This document shows, one piece after another, positions 5,482 to 9,312 of a stretch of DNA of 9,312 nt. The stretch lies in contig JAAYPD010000222.1 of NCBI GenBank assembly GCA_012520015.1, positions 1 through 9,312 on the forward strand. Direction: 5' to 3'. The DNA is from Methanomicrobiales archaeon (GTDB lineage: Archaea; Halobacteriota; Methanomicrobia; Methanomicrobiales; Methanospirillaceae). The notes below the pieces were generated by a model, which was not told the DNA's origin, searched no databases, and was given only the letters and a program-made list of their open reading frames with translations. The stretch's first letter is position 1; every line of letters starts with the position of its first letter. Position numbers and translations under genes: made by a program.

Positions 5482-8400
5482 ATGAAAAATAACCCAGGAA
5501 TTAGTGAAATACTTGGTGCCATCCTTATGATTGCAGTTTTTGTTGCAGGATTTGGAATCCTGGGAGTTGTTTACTTTTCTCAGCCACCACCTGAAAAAAT
5601 CCCCAGTGTAACGTTTGATTTAAAATTAGGTGATGGTTCAGTAATGTATCTTAGGCACGCAGGTGGCGACAGCCTACGTACCTATAATCAGGAAGGCAAA
5701 GATGCCGAAAACAATGCAGAGTATTATATACTTATCGATAAAAGTGAGAATTGGACAATAAAGGATGCTGATGAAAGCCTTGAAAAATTTGAAAAAAAAT
5801 TCGCATATATTGGTGACTGGCAAAAATCGGATGGTGAATATTTAAAACCCGGAGAGGGATTTATGGCCCAGCCATTATTCCTTCCTAAAGAGATTGATGT
5901 AATATATAAAAGCCCAAGTGGATTTGAACAAGTAATATGGTCTGGCCTAATTAGAGGGAGTGGAATAGGAGTTGGGGGAGGAGGAATTGGGGCAGGTATT
6001 GGAACGAGCGGGGCATATATAGTATGTATTAATGTACCAGTGCAATTTTATGACAGATCTGATGCAAATGTCATATACTCTGAATGGGATTTTGACGTAA
6101 ATGTAAATCCAGGTATCGACAGCTATGAACTAAACCCGACATGGACATATACCAAGCCCGGACTTTACACTGTCACTCACAATATCACAACCGATAAAGG
6201 CCTGAATTTTTCACTCACCAAAGAAAATTTCATCGAAGTAAAAGCTGTCCATACCGACTTTTCTGAAAATTGGACCCGGGATAATTGCGCATCTGATGAC
6301 AATATATGTAATTACTGCAGAAAGAATTATCCTGGGAAACCATGCGGAAAAGAACCCCTTGATGTAAATTTCTCCGATGACTCCTCATGCAATCCTACCT
6401 CCTGGAGCTGGAACCTTGGAGCCGGATCTATTGTCACTACGCCAAATGCATCTTATAAGTATCTATATAATTATACCAGTCATAGCGGTAAAACCGGAGA
6501 TAATACATTATACACCGTCAGTCTGACCGCATCAAATTCAGAAGGATCTGACACCAAAACGAAACCCGATCTTGTTGTGGTTCTGCCATCCTGTTTTGAT
6601 CCGGTTGCTGACTTCAGCTATGATGGAGTAGTAGATCTGGACGGTAATATGGCGGTTGATTTTACAGATCTATCAGAAGGGTACCCGGAAGATATCGTTG
6701 AACGGAACTGGGATTTCGGAGATGGAAGTGATCAATTTTCGGGCCCGGAACCACCAACTCATGAATACGATGCAGGCGTTTATACAGTCACTCTGACCGT
6801 TACAAATGATTGTGGAAAAACATCTCAAAAAAGCAGAAAGTTAGAATTTCCATGCCCTACCATAGTTGCCGCAATTGAAGCTGAACCAACATCCGGCCCA
6901 TCGCCACTTACGGTGAATTTTACCGATCATTCATATGACAAGGAGAATATTACCGGATGGCGCTGGTCTTTTGGTGATGGTACTTTCCATTATGCTTCAA
7001 ATGTCTCAGACCGGAACCCTCCGCCCCATACATACTCAAAAGTTGGGACATTTTATGCAAGTCTTATGGCTCAAAACAAGTGTGGACAAGCATTTGTCAA
7101 CACTTCTGTCTTTGTTGTATCCAAAGATGCCTCAATATCCGGAAAAATTTGGAATGACAGGAATGAAGACAGGATCCAAAACTCCGATGAGAGTAATCTA
7201 TCAGGATGGACGGTTAAACTTGAAGAAAGAAAAGACGGTGACTGGAAAGTAGTAAATACAACAACTACTAACGCAGATGGAGAATATTCTTTTATCCTGG
7301 AAGGTGTGAGCAATTCGGTCTTCAGGGTCAGACAGGAGCATAAGGGCCCGACAATTTGGAAAACAACCTATTCATATGGCACTTATAACCAGAATGTCTC
7401 AGAAAGCCTCCTGATTTATGATAAAAGGCATTATACAGACATTAATTTTGGCAATGTGGATCTTCACCGTTCAAAAATCAGCATTCCTGGGAAATTTTAC
7501 TGTGAGGGCAGGGGATGGATGGATGGAGAGTTCTATTATAGCAGCCTTTCAAGAGGAGCTCAATACCTTGACTATAATACATCATATGATCCATCACCTC
7601 GGATTGTAATGATGGAACCAAGCTCAGATAAAGGAACTATGACTCCGGACCCGGCAGGCGGATACCCGGACGGATACACTAACTGGGGAAATTCATCGTT
7701 TATTCTTTCATTTAGAGAGTATAACAATTATCTGAAAAAAGTTGGAGTCGGTGCTTACTATCTTGACTGGTGGGAGTACCCAATTGGCAACAAATATTAC
7801 CGTGGCAAAGATTTCCCGGTTCCTGATAATACGATTATCACTGCAGATCAGTTAAAACTGAGATATAAATTTGATGAATCTATTCATTTCGATATTGATA
7901 AACCCAAAGAAGGTGAGCTCATACCATATACATCTAAGTATATTGTTGAAGCACATTTTGAAGGAAAAGGGGAACAGACAACGAAATGTGAATTAATGAC
8001 TCCAATTTCAGGTAAACTCTTTTATAACAGCACTGTTGGAGAATACCTTATTACAGACGTTGATACAAGACCTTATGAAGGGAAAAAAAGGCTATTTACC
8101 GCACGAATGGAATTAAAAACAAATCCCAAAAAATATTCCTTTGCATATTCAAATGCTTCAATATCTTTTGAAAAAACCACTGCATCTATCACCGGTATTA
8201 CTTCTGAAGCAACCTGGCCAACAAATGTGAAAGGAAATGCTACAGTCACAGCATCTGTTAATGGAAAATGGCAGGATAACAGTTCTATTCAATTGTATGT
8301 TGGCAACAAACCGGTTGTCAATATGACAGTCAAAACCCCTGGGCTTCCATGTGTCGTCCAGGGAACATTCAATGTAGAGCCATTTGCGGGAAAGACACTT

Positions 8401-9264
8401 CCTGTATTTATCAGAATTCCATACAATTCAACACATTCGGATGAAATAGGTTCAGTAAGGCAGATCTTGGGAGATTACCAGGATTCTCCATCGGTTAACA
8501 TCACAGTTTTATCGAAAGAACCCATTAAAGCCAATTTCACTGCTAATCCATGGTCTGGAAGAGCTCCTCACGAAGTTACTTTTACAGATTTATCAACAGG
8601 AGGGGCAAATGTCTGGAATTGGAACTTTAATGATGGTAGCGTATCTACCGTTCAGAACCCGATTCATATTTTTAATGATGTTGGTAACTACTCAGTTAAA
8701 CTTACGGTAAAAAATGCTTCATTTGCAACCGATACTATTGAAAAAAATATATCCGTCGTGGGATATTGGAACAGCACAAATCTTTTAACAAATCGGTTTA
8801 CCACTCTGAATTCCGGTGGTGCCATGAGTTTTATCTCACGTGGCTCAGGTTCTTCGATAACTGTAAATAATACGACCCATGCTATTACTGACGGAAGTTA
8901 TGTCGAGATTATCCTGAACAAACCGCTTAATGATGCTAAAATTTTTATCGCTGGAGGAATAACAGAGTGCAATCTCAGTAATGTTACTTTTAAAGTGGAC
9001 GATACTTACATTGATGAGGGTACAATTTCGGATATCAGGATTAAAGATTTTGAGAATTTCCACTCAAGTATGACATTAGTCTCTGATAGAAGTTACTCTG
9101 CCTGGATAAGCTTTATCTGGGGTGGAAAGGCAATCCCTGTCTCCTGGAAGAAGGTTCTTCAAATCAATGAAATCATGCCTACAAGAGAGAGATTTATGAC
9201 ATTAGAGTTAAGTCCAAGCCAGACTTTTTTTGAAGGTATGGCAGGAACTTACAACTTCACATAA
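5482..9264 (+). CDS. Giant surface adhesin-like protein: archaeal pilin N-terminus, PKD repeats and SdrD-B-like domain
   Basis: This is a 1260 aa exported, beta-rich surface protein, probably an adhesin or envelope component. The leader MKNNPG precedes ISEILGAILMIAVFVAGFG, a class III prepilin-type helix (about 7-32). The following region fits the archaeal type IV pilin (DUF1628-type) fold: PSVTFDLKLGDGSVMYLRHAG, then GGDSL, ending near residue 158. A glycine/isoleucine hinge follows (159-177). Degenerate PKD-like units lie at about 183-253 (WDFDV) and 255-368 (WNLGAG, with a cysteine-rich insert). Clear PKD domains lie at 371-456 (WDFGDG) and 458-546 (WSFGDG). An SdrD-B-like domain (550-658) starts ISGKIWNDRNEDRIQNSDES, has ADGEYSF, and ends DINFGN; its acidic loop may bind calcium. 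Residues 659-1013 are unassigned and beta-rich. Another PKD domain lies at 1014-1093 (WNFNDG). The C-terminal 167 residues are unassigned. There is no C-terminal membrane anchor, so attachment is by the N-terminal helix or by assembly into a filament. N-glycosylation sequons are numerous. An alternative start at 5467 is less likely. Domain calls are firm; the ligand is unknown. Confidence 0.85.
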   Translation: MKNNPGISEILGAILMIAVFVAGFGILGVVYFSQPPPEKIPSVTFDLKLGDGSVMYLRHAGGDSLRTYNQEGKDAENNAEYYILIDKSENWTIKDADESLEKFEKKFAYIGDWQKSDGEYLKPGEGFMAQPLFLPKEIDVIYKSPSGFEQVIWSGLIRGSGIGVGGGGIGAGIGTSGAYIVCINVPVQFYDRSDANVIYSEWDFDVNVNPGIDSYELNPTWTYTKPGLYTVTHNITTDKGLNFSLTKENFIEVKAVHTDFSENWTRDNCASDDNICNYCRKNYPGKPCGKEPLDVNFSDDSSCNPTSWSWNLGAGSIVTTPNASYKYLYNYTSHSGKTGDNTLYTVSLTASNSEGSDTKTKPDLVVVLPSCFDPVADFSYDGVVDLDGNMAVDFTDLSEGYPEDIVERNWDFGDGSDQFSGPEPPTHEYDAGVYTVTLTVTNDCGKTSQKSRKLEFPCPTIVAAIEAEPTSGPSPLTVNFTDHSYDKENITGWRWSFGDGTFHYASNVSDRNPPPHTYSKVGTFYASLMAQNKCGQAFVNTSVFVVSKDASISGKIWNDRNEDRIQNSDESNLSGWTVKLEERKDGDWKVVNTTTTNADGEYSFILEGVSNSVFRVRQEHKGPTIWKTTYSYGTYNQNVSESLLIYDKRHYTDINFGNVDLHRSKISIPGKFYCEGRGWMDGEFYYSSLSRGAQYLDYNTSYDPSPRIVMMEPSSDKGTMTPDPAGGYPDGYTNWGNSSFILSFREYNNYLKKVGVGAYYLDWWEYPIGNKYYRGKDFPVPDNTIITADQLKLRYKFDESIHFDIDKPKEGELIPYTSKYIVEAHFEGKGEQTTKCELMTPISGKLFYNSTVGEYLITDVDTRPYEGKKRLFTARMELKTNPKKYSFAYSNASISFEKTTASITGITSEATWPTNVKGNATVTASVNGKWQDNSSIQLYVGNKPVVNMTVKTPGLPCVVQGTFNVEPFAGKTLPVFIRIPYNSTHSDEIGSVRQILGDYQDSPSVNITVLSKEPIKANFTANPWSGRAPHEVTFTDLSTGGANVWNWNFNDGSVSTVQNPIHIFNDVGNYSVKLTVKNASFATDTIEKNISVVGYWNSTNLLTNRFTTLNSGGAMSFISRGSGSSITVNNTTHAITDGSYVEIILNKPLNDAKIFIAGGITECNLSNVTFKVDDTYIDEGTISDIRIKDFENFHSSMTLVSDRSYSAWISFIWGGKAIPVSWKKVLQINEIMPTRERFMTLELSPSQTFFEGMAGTYNFT

Positions 9265-9269
9265 AACAA

Positions 9270-9277
9270 TATTTTTC
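9270..9277 (+). terminator. Possible short T-tract terminator
   Basis: A run of five T (9272-9276) begins seven bases after the stop codon of the surface-protein gene. It could end the transcript in the archaeal manner, but it is short and the window ends soon after. The remaining bases to 9312 show no other feature. Confidence 0.3.
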
Positions 9278-9312
9278 CATGTAAGACAGCTTTAGAGATT
9301 GATCCAGATCCA

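Noticed and set aside
6935..7609. Alternative-frame open frames within the PKD/SdrD-B region
   Set aside because: The main frame shows continuous conserved PKD and SdrD-B motifs across the whole span. The alternatives have no motif.

Overview
The window looks like chromosomal DNA from a methanogenic archaeon, most likely of the Methanomicrobiales type (Methanospirillum, Methanoregula or Methanoculleus relatives). This is inferred from three things: a histidine kinase with the archaeal-style RHDILN phosphoacceptor box, two membrane proteins with archaeal type IV pilin N-termini, and a long PKD/SdrD-B-like surface protein. The exact genus cannot be read from the sequence. All five genes lie on the + strand.

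Region 1 (1-3593) is a tight four-gene signalling operon. It begins inside a gene for a membrane protein with a PhnD-like extracytoplasmic binding domain, one transmembrane helix, a short coiled coil and a SpoIIE/PP2C phosphatase domain. Next come a SiaB-family kinase, a SiaC-family regulatory phosphoprotein and a PAS histidine kinase. The last three genes are joined by ATGA stop/start overlaps. In the bacterial SiaABCD system, SiaA (PP2C phosphatase) and SiaB (kinase) set the phosphorylation state of SiaC, and SiaC controls the diguanylate cyclase SiaD. Here the cyclase position is taken by a PAS-histidine kinase whose N-terminus still looks like a SiaC-docking helical segment. The likely logic is: external ligand -> phosphatase -> SiaC phosphorylation state -> histidine kinase -> an unlinked response regulator.

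Region 2 (3594-3772) is a non-coding gap with a strong inverted repeat, a candidate TATA box and a G-rich ribosome binding site.

Region 3 (3773-9264) holds two clearly more A+T-rich genes for exported proteins. The first (523 aa) has a pilin-like N-terminal helix and a long body I do not recognise. The second (about 1260 aa) has a pilin-like N-terminus with the archaeal pilin (DUF1628-type) beta region, a glycine-rich hinge, several PKD or PKD-like domains, an SdrD-B-like domain and long unassigned beta-rich stretches, as expected of an adhesin. A T-rich terminator-like tract and a new promoter candidate separate the two. The last 48 bases hold only a short T-run. Whether the signalling operon controls the surface genes is unproven; they are only adjacent.
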